Source: Planctomycetota bacterium (GTDB taxonomy: Bacteria; Planctomycetota; B15-G4; JADJEK01). Taken from it: DNA of 5,843 nt. Below, in pieces: positions 1 to 5,024 of this stretch. The stretch covers positions 1 to 5,843 of the forward strand of contig JAEUIB010000428.1 in the NCBI GenBank assembly GCA_016795255.1, read 5' to 3'. Position numbers and translations under genes: made by a program. How positions within the stretch are numbered: position 1 is the stretch's first letter; the number at the start of each line of letters is the position of its first letter. A model generated the notes under the pieces. That model worked only from the letters and a program-made list of their open reading frames with translations. It ran no database searches and had not been told where the DNA came from.

Positions 1-119
1 CGTGACGGTTCATGTTGAGGTGCTCGATCGACGCTGCAATCTGTCCGTCGTCATCCTTGCGGTGACGAGTCCCTAGCGCAGTCGCCGGACCGAGCGTTCG
101 GTGTGCTCGCTTCGATCTC
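1..119. other. unassigned flank at window edge
   Basis: I see no supportable gene here. On the minus strand a frame is open from the TGA at 143-145 to the window edge, and on the plus strand a frame is open from position 2 to a TAG at 74-76. Both are too short and have too little codon bias to call. A weak 5-bp stem with a 4-nt loop (ACCGA/TCGGT, 89-102) is present, and just to the right lies a 10-bp perfect palindrome TCACGCGTGA (143-152). This is probably host DNA beyond the right end of the insertion sequence, possibly the edge of another gene cut by the window. Confidence 0.4.
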
Positions 120-133
120 CTCAAAATCGCCAA
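120..133 (-). other. 14-bp site matched by both leader linkers (candidate donor or target site)
   Basis: The minus strand reads TTGGCGATTTTGAG here. The first 7 nt, TTGGCGA (133-127), are identical to the leader at 1363-1357. The last 9 nt, GATTTTGAG (128-120), are the exact reverse complement of the leader segment CTCAAAATC at 1334-1326. The halves overlap by the dinucleotide GA. Bridge-RNA guides of IS110 elements pair with opposite strands of a roughly 14-bp site overlapping at a core dinucleotide, so this could mark the right boundary of the element. I could not find the matching left boundary. Confidence 0.4.
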
Positions 134-170
134 GGCCGCGCTTCACGCGTGACCTCTTGTTCGCTGTGGT

Positions 171-216
171 CGACTCCGGGTGAGGCCCTCGTCCAGAGGG
201 GCCTCACCCGGAGTCG
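171..216. repeat. strong 20-bp hairpin behind the transposase stop
   Basis: The left arm (171-190) and right arm (196-216) are complementary over 20 bp with a single unpaired extra G in the right arm and a 5-nt loop GTCCA (191-195). It begins 8 nt after the transposase stop codon. On the minus strand it is followed by ACCACAGCGA rather than a T-run, so it is not a canonical intrinsic terminator. It may still block transcription leaving the element, protect the 3' end of the mRNA, or form part of the right end of the insertion sequence. Confidence 0.7.
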
Positions 217-224
217 TTCGCAGA

Positions 225-1313
225 TCAGTTCGTCGACATGTTTGCGTCCGTCGCAGACAGCCGAGCATTGTTGATTCGCAGCGGCTCGTAGACCTCGCCG
301 CTCTTCCAGAGACTCAGCATCAGCACCGCCAGGCGGCGGGCGACCGCGACCACGGCACGGCGCTTGGCTCGCGGCCCGCCGCGGGCGCATATGGCCTCGC
401 CGAAGCGCTTGAGGTCCGAGTCGACACCGAAGGGCCCGAGGATGTAGTGCGCCGACTGCACGAGTAGTCTGCGCATCAAGTCGTCGCCGGATTTGGTGAT
501 CGGCATCTGCGGATCGCGCTCGCCGCTTTGTTGCTGTCCTTGCGCGAGACCGAAGTAGGCGCCCACCGATCGAGTGCGTGAGAAGCGCCGAGGGTCCTCG
601 ACCTTCAGCACGAAGGCGAGGGCTGTGAGAGGGCCGACGCCCTTGATCTGTCTCACGACGTTGGTGGCTCCGTAGCGTTCGCCGAGCTCTTCGATGGCGT
701 CGTCGAGTTGCTTGATCTGTGCGCTGATCGTCGCCAGCGCGACCAGCATCGGCGCGAGACTCGCGCGTAGGTCTTGCGGCACGTGCTCCTCCACGCGTCG
801 ATTGATCGCGTCGCTCGAGCAAATGGGCACGTCGATCCCCAGCGACCCGAGCACTCCTCGCAGGCAGCCGATCATTCGAGTCCGAGCCCGCACCAGCGTG
901 TCGCGTTGCACGATGGTGATCCGATCGCGCTGGACCTGCTCGCCGTTGTGCTCGATGCGCTTGAGCAGGCCAGGGCTCTGCGCACCCGCCAGCGCCAAGG
1001 CGGCCGCGTCGTTTCGGTCGTTCTTGCGGCGCTGCTTCTTGAAGATCTCCTTCAGCGTCCACGGCGTCACGACCCAGACGTCGAAGCCCATCTTCGACAG
1101 CAATCGCGACACCCACGGCGACGGGCCGCCGACCTCCATGATCAGCCGGCCGCGCTCCAAAGGCTCGAACGCCTTCTGCCATGCCTCTGCCGTGCTGCTC
1201 ACCTTGAACTCCCGCTCCACCTCGCCGTCGACCAGCACGCAGACGTGAGAAGTCCGCTTGCCAAGATCCACACCGATCGACCGCGACACCGGCTTGCAGA
1301 TAATCTTCGCCAT
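225..1313 (-). CDS. IS110-family transposase (RuvC-like DEDD plus Tnp_20 serine domain)
   Basis: This 362-residue recombinase should catalyse excision and insertion of its element; the family is known to be guided by an element-encoded bridge RNA. The N-terminal RuvC-like domain shows the full acidic set: D16 in GVDLG, E60 in IMEVGG, and D99 and D102 in KNDRNDAA. A helical linker spans roughly residues 115-215. The C-terminal Tnp_20 (IS116/IS110/IS902) domain begins with IKGVGPLTAL (about 223-232) and continues through DPRRF and GAYFGL to QQSGERD, where S263 is the expected catalytic serine. The protein ends after the usual YEPL segment, and the length matches the family. ATG at 1313 is chosen because AGGAGG lies 6 nt upstream and the protein begins just before the conserved DLG. 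There is no frameshift or missing catalytic residue, so it is probably active. Family assignment is very secure; the IS110 versus IS1111 subgroup is not, although a long structured leader favours IS110. Confidence 0.96.
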   Translation of the reverse strand: MAKIICKPVSRSIGVDLGKRTSHVCVLVDGEVEREFKVSSTAEAWQKAFEPLERGRLIMEVGGPSPWVSRLLSKMGFDVWVVTPWTLKEIFKKQRRKNDRNDAAALALAGAQSPGLLKRIEHNGEQVQRDRITIVQRDTLVRARTRMIGCLRGVLGSLGIDVPICSSDAINRRVEEHVPQDLRASLAPMLVALATISAQIKQLDDAIEELGERYGATNVVRQIKGVGPLTALAFVLKVEDPRRFSRTRSVGAYFGLAQGQQQSGERDPQMPITKSGDDLMRRLLVQSAHYILGPFGVDSDLKRFGEAICARGGPRAKRRAVVAVARRLAVLMLSLWKSGEVYEPLRINNARLSATDANMSTN

Positions 1314-1406
1314 GGCTGGCCTCCTGATTTTGAGCCTCGTGCCAATTCACGAGAGCTCGCCAAAGTCTGCCAACCCTCCTCGGAGGAAGCAGACGGAGGC
1401 CAGCCA
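1313..1406 (-). ncRNA. candidate bridge RNA / structured transposase leader
   Basis: This 94-nt stretch folds into a compact three-way junction when transcribed in the transposase direction. The outer stem is a perfect 12-bp pairing of 1313-1324 with 1395-1406. Inside it, hairpin B pairs 1365-1370 with 1389-1394 and 1375-1378 with 1383-1386. Hairpin A pairs 1336-1341 with 1348-1353 and 1332-1335 with 1355-1358, leaving A1354 bulged and a 6-nt loop at 1342-1347. The unpaired linkers are 1359-1364 and 1325-1331. In IS110 elements the bridge RNA comes from the non-coding end before the transposase and carries guide segments in internal loops. The position, the structure and the guide-like matches to 120-133 fit that role. 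The real RNA probably extends further upstream, since the known one (IS621) is about 177 nt. The structure is seen directly; the bridge-RNA function is inferred. Confidence 0.5.
1320..1325 (-). promoter_or_regulatory. transposase Shine-Dalgarno buried in the leader stem
   Basis: The minus strand reads AGGAGG here, 6 nt before the ATG at 1313, a near-perfect ribosome binding site that fixes the start. Five of its six bases (1320-1324) and the first base of the ATG lie in the 12-bp outer stem of the leader. When folded, the stem would hide the site from ribosomes and keep transposase expression low, a common safeguard in insertion sequences. Confidence 0.65.
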
Positions 1407-1419
1407 CTTCTCATCTCAT

Positions 1420-1441
1420 CTGTCCCCGCACCTGTCCCCGC
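1420..1441. repeat. two tandem copies of CTGTCCCCGC
   Basis: The 10-mer CTGTCCCCGC occurs at 1420-1429 and again at 1432-1441, separated by 2 nt, so the two copies repeat with a 12-nt period, about one helical turn. It lies between the leader structure and the oxidase stop codon, where the left end of the insertion sequence should be. It could be a protein-binding site, part of the element's end, or a pre-existing intergenic repeat. I cannot decide among these from one copy. Confidence 0.5.
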
Positions 1442-1457
1442 GCCCTGCGCGGTGGGG
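1436..1457 (-). terminator. GC-rich hairpin directly after the oxidase stop codon
   Basis: CCGCGC (1438-1443) pairs with GCGCGG (1447-1452) around a 3-nt loop, and two more G-C pairs can form past a bulged T1453. In the transcript the stem begins within a few nucleotides of the oxidase TGA. No U-run follows, so it is at best a weak or factor-assisted operon end, or an mRNA-stabilising stem. It overlaps the second CTGTCCCCGC copy, so part of it may belong to the insertion sequence. Confidence 0.3.
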
Positions 1458-2810
1458 TCAGGCGCCTCGCGGGTCGATGCCGTCGCGTTCGAGGTCGGCG
1501 TCCGACGCGACGTCGGCGACCGTGCCGGGCGGATGCTCGTACCAGCCCGGATCCTGACCTTCGACGAGCGTGTCCCGCACCTTCAGCGTCGTGACCATGC
1601 CGCCCATCGTCACGAACCCGAACGGCCCGGAGCCTCCGAGCATCGCGATGCTGTTCTTCGGGACCGTCGTGTCCTCGTCGGGGCCGTCGTGTTCGCCCAT
1701 CGACGAGAAGCCGGGCACGGCGTGTTCGAGCGCGTAGTCGAACTGGCTCGGGTCGACGCCGATCAGGTTCGGCAGGCCGTGACCCATCTGATTCATGATG
1801 TGGTGCGTCATGTGGCAGTGCATCGCCCAGTCGCCGGGGTCGCGTGCCACGAGCTCGATCGTGCGCGTGCTGCCGGTCGGCACCAGCACCGTGACCTCGG
1901 GCCAGCGCGCGCTGCGCGGAATGCGGCCGCCGTCGGTCTCGACCACTTGGAACGGCACGCCGTGCAAGTGGATCGGGTGATGGTCCATCGAGCTGAGGTT
2001 GCCGATCCGGATGCGGACGCGCTCGCCGGTCTTCGCGACCATCGCCTCCGTCGACGGGAACGCGGTCGCGTTCAGCGTCAGCACGTTGAAGTCCGTCATC
2101 TCGGTCGGATCCGGGCGTCGCATGCCCGGCGTCAGCTTCCACTCGCTGAGCAGGAACGCGTAGTCGCGCTGCACCGGCGGATCGTCGTCGACCGGGCCGG
2201 GCCCGCCGCCCGCGTGCGCCTCCGCGCCGGGTCCGCTCTGCGGCGGCGCCTTGCGCGGATGGACGACGAACATCCCCATCAAGCCCATCGCCATCTGGGT
2301 CATCTCGTCGTGGTGGGGGTGGTACATGAACGTGCCGCTCTGCCGCAGCACGAACTCGTACTTGAACGTCTCGCCGGGCTCGATCGAACGTTGGGTCAAG
2401 CCGCCGACGCCATCCATACCGTTCGGCACCGCGAGCCCGTGCCAATGCACCGTCGTCGGCGCCGGCAATCTGTTCGTCACGTAGATGCGCACTGCGTCGC
2501 CGACGACCGCTTCGATCGTCGGCCCGTGGACTCGCCCGTTGTAGCCCCAGCACTCGGCGACGAGCCCTTCGGCGAACGTGTGCGTCACCGGCTCCGCGAC
2601 GAGGTGGAACACCTTGCAGCCGTCGACGACCCGGAACGGCAACGTCACCCCGTTCGGCGTGACGACGGGGAGGTAGTCCTCGCCGGGCAAACCCGGAGCC
2701 GCGGCCGGGCCGACGAACGTCGCAGCGGGCGCGAACGCCTGGGCCTGCCGCAGCGCACCGGCGACTCCGGCCAGAGCGGAACCTTGGAGGAAGACGCGTC
2801 GCGTGGTCAT
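1458..2810 (-). CDS. Tat-exported multicopper oxidase (copper-detoxifying, laccase-like)
   Basis: This complete 450-residue multicopper oxidase probably oxidises Cu(+) to Cu(2+) outside the inner membrane, using O2. It starts with a Tat signal (TRRVFLQ near residues 3-9, then a hydrophobic Ala/Gly/Leu run to AQAFA), so it is exported folded and probably already loaded with copper. All four copper-ligand blocks are present: HWHG (H122, H124), YHPH (H164, H166), HPIHLHG (H278, H281, H283) and the HCH block H331-C332-H333 with H337 and axial M342. Met-rich stretches (MTQMAMGLMGM, 170-180; MNQM, 339-342) are typical of copper-tolerance oxidases. Residues about 186-212 form a Gly/Pro/Asp-rich insertion between domains. 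The ATG overlaps the stop of the upstream efflux gene as ATGA, with GGAG 7 nt upstream, so translation is probably coupled. The C-terminus, including DPGWYEHPPGT, looks family-like, so the nearby insertion sequence did not truncate it. A role as general laccase cannot be excluded. Confidence 0.93.
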   Translation of the reverse strand: MTTRRVFLQGSALAGVAGALRQAQAFAPAATFVGPAAAPGLPGEDYLPVVTPNGVTLPFRVVDGCKVFHLVAEPVTHTFAEGLVAECWGYNGRVHGPTIEAVVGDAVRIYVTNRLPAPTTVHWHGLAVPNGMDGVGGLTQRSIEPGETFKYEFVLRQSGTFMYHPHHDEMTQMAMGLMGMFVVHPRKAPPQSGPGAEAHAGGGPGPVDDDPPVQRDYAFLLSEWKLTPGMRRPDPTEMTDFNVLTLNATAFPSTEAMVAKTGERVRIRIGNLSSMDHHPIHLHGVPFQVVETDGGRIPRSARWPEVTVLVPTGSTRTIELVARDPGDWAMHCHMTHHIMNQMGHGLPNLIGVDPSQFDYALEHAVPGFSSMGEHDGPDEDTTVPKNSIAMLGGSGPFGFVTMGGMVTTLKVRDTLVEGQDPGWYEHPPGTVADVASDADLERDGIDPRGA

Positions 2811-4207
2811 CGGTGTTCTCCGGTCGATTCCATGTCGCCCGCGCGCTCGGACCCGCGCTTCGCGACGGCCGCGTCGAAGCGCGCGGGATCGAGGCTGCCG
2901 GCCAGCAATTCGTCGAGGTCGAGGCGCGCGAGCGCGGCGTCCGCCGCTGCGATCGCGCGTTCGCGCCGCGCGTCGTCGAGCGCGCGCTGCGCCGTGATCA
3001 CGTCGAACGCGCCGATCTGCATCGCGTTGTAGTTCTGCAGGGTCGCGGCGACGAAGCGCTCGCGTGCCGGTACGTAGTCGGCGTCGAAGCGCGCGAGCCG
3101 CCGCGCCGCTTCGTCGAGGCGCAGCGCGAACACGCGTGCGGCCGCGCCGATCTCGAGTTCGAGTTGTCGCTGCAGTGCGACCTCGCGCTCGCGCAGCGCC
3201 GTCGCGATCGCGGTGCGCGCCTGCCCCTGGTCGAACAGCGGCAACGCGAGCGACAGCGCGGGCCCGACGCCCCACGCACCGTCGGGCTCGCGCTTCGCGA
3301 CGGCGCCGGCGGATCCGCTCGAGAACAGGCCGGTCCACGACGCCAACTCGACTCCGGCGTCGAGCGCGGCGACGCGGTGCGCGGACGCCGCGTGATCGAG
3401 GCTGCGCTCCTGCGCCAGCGCCTCCGCGTTCGCCGGCGCGTCACCGGGAGCCTGCGCGTCCGCGGGCGCGAGCGTCCAACGCTCGGCCGTCGATGCGACG
3501 CCCATGCCGAGTTGCAGCGACTCGCGCGCGGCCTCGAAGTCCGCACGAGCCGCATCCGCGGCGAGCTCGGCCGCCGACCACGTCATCGCATCGCGCGCGA
3601 GTTCGACGTCGGTCGCATTGCCAGCCGCGTGGAGCATCGAGCGCAACGTGTGAGCGCGCTCGGCGCCTTCCGCCGTGTGGCGTGCGATCGCGACCAGATC
3701 CTGCGCGTGGCGGACGCGGACGAAGTCGCGCCGCACGTCGTAGGTCAGCGCGACCATGCGGCGCGCGAGCTCGGCTTTCACCGCATCGCGCTCCGCGCTC
3801 GCGACCCGCCGTTCGATCGGGATGAAGAACAAGTCGAGGAACGATGCGGCGAGCCCGAGCTCGAGTTCGGTTCCCTCGTCGAAGAAGCGTGCCTGCGCGT
3901 CGAACACCGGATTGGTGAACAGACCGGCCTGGACGAGCTCGGCGCTCTTGACGCCGAGTTCCTCGTAGGCCGCGCGGACGCGCGGGTTCCGGATCAACGC
4001 GATCTTCACCGCGTCGGATTCGGTCAGCGGCTTCGCGAGCAGCTCCGCGATCGCCGCGTCGACGTCGGCGCCGGCGTCGAACGACGCGCCGCCGACGCGA
4101 TCCGCGATCGTGCGCGCGAGGTCGTCGCGGTCCGCGGCGATCTCGGCGTCGGGACTCGCGCACGACACCGCGAGCGAGGAAACGAGCGCGAGCACGACTC
4201 TTCGCAT
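2807..4207 (-). CDS. TolC/CusC-like outer membrane efflux lipoprotein
   Basis: This 466-residue protein belongs to the outer membrane efflux protein (OEP) family, trimeric channels that span the outer membrane and extend across the periplasm. The N-terminus is a short signal ending in a lipobox-like LAVSC, so C16 is probably lipidated as in CusC and OprM. The first OEP repeat covers about residues 61-240 (LTESDAVKIALIRNP, then AGLFTNPVFDA). The second covers about 260-440, with the characteristic barrel strand GPALSLALPLFDQGQA (315-330) and the helical hairpin YNAMQIGAFDVITAQRAL (393-410). Long Ala/Glu/Arg-rich helices fill the rest. ATG at 4207 follows AAGGA by 6 nt and shares one base with the upstream stop (TGATG). 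Such channels normally pair with an adaptor and an RND, MFS or ABC pump; none is encoded here, so the partner is elsewhere or the protein works differently. Copper as substrate is inferred from its neighbours. Confidence 0.9.
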   Translation of the reverse strand: MRRVVLALVSSLAVSCASPDAEIAADRDDLARTIADRVGGASFDAGADVDAAIAELLAKPLTESDAVKIALIRNPRVRAAYEELGVKSAELVQAGLFTNPVFDAQARFFDEGTELELGLAASFLDLFFIPIERRVASAERDAVKAELARRMVALTYDVRRDFVRVRHAQDLVAIARHTAEGAERAHTLRSMLHAAGNATDVELARDAMTWSAAELAADAARADFEAARESLQLGMGVASTAERWTLAPADAQAPGDAPANAEALAQERSLDHAASAHRVAALDAGVELASWTGLFSSGSAGAVAKREPDGAWGVGPALSLALPLFDQGQARTAIATALREREVALQRQLELEIGAAARVFALRLDEAARRLARFDADYVPARERFVAATLQNYNAMQIGAFDVITAQRALDDARRERAIAAADAALARLDLDELLAGSLDPARFDAAVAKRGSERAGDMESTGEHR

Positions 4208-4965
4208 CACGAATCCTTGCGAGCCTTGCTCGGGTCCTTCGCCTTCTGGTTCGCCGAGTCCGCTGCGTCCGCATCGTCGGCGTCGTCGGCGCGATCGGCG
4301 TCGGGCTTCGCGTCCGGTTCCGGATGCGGCGTGAGCTTCAGCGTCCCGTCGAGCTCCTGCTGGCGCAGCGTCCGCGCCTTCTCGAGCGTGCCCTTCGGGT
4401 CCGCCTTCGCCGCGCTCCGCGCTTTCGGCGTCGCGAAGCGCACGATCGTGCCGTCGATGATCGCGATCGTGTTCGCATCGGTTTCTTCGCCGGTGATCGG
4501 GCAACCGCGGTTCTCGAGGTCGACGAGCTTCGGATCGTTCGCCTTCGCGAGCGCGATCTGCGTCGACGCGGTCACCTTCGGTGCGCAGTCGGAGCAGCAC
4601 ACGGAGATCGACGAGCCCTGGACCGTGACCGCCGGGACCTTCGCGTCGACGGCCTTGCCGGTGATCGGGCACTCCGTGTTCGCGACCGGCTTGACCACCG
4701 GGTACGCGGTCTTCCACGACTTCTCGGCCTGGTTGCGCACTTTCTTGATGCACGGCTTGCAGCAGACGTAGATGCGCCCGTACTCGGTGTCGGTGAACAG
4801 CGACGCCGATGCGGGCTTGCCCATGATCGGGCACGTCGCATTCGCGAACTCGGGGACGGAGAACTCGACCGCGGGCTCCGCGGGGCGCTGCGGGGCCGCC
4901 GGCGCCGGAGGGTCTTGGGGTGTCGCCGAAGCGACGATCAGTGCGAACGTGAGGGAAGCGAACAT
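4207..4965 (-). CDS. exported Cys-rich metal-binding protein with three TRASH/YHS-like modules
   Basis: This 252-residue protein is likely a periplasmic copper (or other soft-metal) binder. A short signal peptide (MFASLTFALIVASA) is followed by a Pro/Ala/Gln linker. Three tandem modules follow. Module 1 has CPIMGK at C45, then C68-C69-K-P-C72. Module 2 has CPITGK at C99, then C123-C124-S-D-C127. Module 3 keeps CPITGE at C155 but has lost the CCxxC part, reading VRFATPKA instead. The spacing C-X22/23-C-X3-C is close to the TRASH/YHS pattern, a Cys set linked to metal sensing and trafficking. The tail (about 216-252) is charged and Asp/Ala-rich, encoded by GTCGGC-type low-complexity DNA. ATG at 4965 is chosen because AAGGA lies 7 nt upstream and it begins a proper signal peptide; an in-frame ATG at 5017 would spoil it. 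It lies between a Cu(+) ATPase and an efflux channel, so a chaperone or sponge role is plausible but unproven. Confidence 0.82.
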   Translation of the reverse strand: MFASLTFALIVASATPQDPPAPAAPQRPAEPAVEFSVPEFANATCPIMGKPASASLFTDTEYGRIYVCCKPCIKKVRNQAEKSWKTAYPVVKPVANTECPITGKAVDAKVPAVTVQGSSISVCCSDCAPKVTASTQIALAKANDPKLVDLENRGCPITGEETDANTIAIIDGTIVRFATPKARSAAKADPKGTLEKARTLRQQELDGTLKLTPHPEPDAKPDADRADDADDADAADSANQKAKDPSKARKDS

Positions 4966-4983
4966 CGTGGATTCCTTTCCGTG

Positions 4984-5002
4984 TGAGCTCGTTCCGAGCT
5001 CA
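4984..5002. repeat. 8-bp inverted repeat between ATPase and Cys-rich gene
   Basis: TGAGCTCG (4984-4991) and CGAGCTCA (4995-5002) are perfectly complementary around a 3-nt spacer. The repeat sits in the only real intergenic gap of the operon (59 nt), just upstream of the ribosome binding site of the Cys-rich protein gene. No T-run follows on the minus strand, so it is unlikely to be a full terminator. It could be an mRNA processing or stability stem that sets different levels for the ATPase and the downstream genes, or a dyad operator. It does not match the CopY box. Confidence 0.45.
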
Positions 5003-5024
5003 GGGTCCGAATTCATGGATTCGA

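Larger units (their letters stand above)
127..1420 (-). mobile_element. IS110-family insertion sequence, apparently intact
   Basis: The element consists of one complete IS110-family transposase gene, a structured 5' leader and a 3' non-coding end with a strong hairpin, about 1.3 kb in total, which is normal for the family. IS110 elements generally lack terminal inverted repeats and clear target duplications, and I find none here, so both ends are estimates. The right end is placed at the dinucleotide inside the 14-bp site at 120-133 that the leader appears to match. The left end lies somewhere between the leader stem (ending 1406) and the oxidase stop codon (1458). The transposase points the same way as the copper operon. 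Base composition is less GC-extreme than the operon, with AT-rich patches in the leader, which fits acquired DNA. Confidence 0.75.

Noticed and set aside
1..142. Minus-strand open frame running off the window edge
   Set aside because: Only about 47 codons after a TGA at 143-145, with mixed codon bias and no recognisable protein. A plus-strand frame ending at 74-76 is equally possible, so neither is called.
171..216. Intrinsic terminator of the transposase
   Set aside because: The stem is strong, but no T-run follows on either strand, so it is reported as an inverted repeat of unknown role.
1345..1373. TTGGCA ... 17 nt ... GTGAAT as a transposase promoter on the minus strand
   Set aside because: The -35 is good, but the -10 matches the consensus at only three of six positions, and a start here would cut away half of the leader structure.
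121..1407. 428-codon minus-strand frame overlapping the transposase
   Set aside because: It is an out-of-frame shadow of the transposase; the 225-1313 frame carries every IS110 motif and a strong ribosome binding site.
774..3032. 752-codon open frame on the plus strand
   Set aside because: It runs antisense to the transposase and the oxidase, both with complete catalytic motifs. Its product is an Arg/His/Asp-rich string with no recognisable domain, as expected from the complement of GC-rich codons.
4255..4310. GTCGGC-type short tandem repeats as a CRISPR-like or regulatory repeat
   Set aside because: They are low-complexity codons for the Asp/Ala-rich tail of the Cys-rich protein, without regular spacers.
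2813..4771. 652-codon open frame on the plus strand
   Set aside because: It is antisense to the efflux channel and Cys-rich protein genes. It has Arg-rich low-complexity composition, no plausible domain or signal, and is a shadow of third-position GC bias.
5015..5017. Alternative ATG start for the Cys-rich protein gene
   Set aside because: It would add 17 mostly polar residues before the signal peptide and has no clear ribosome binding site, whereas the ATG at 4965 has AAGGA 7 nt upstream.
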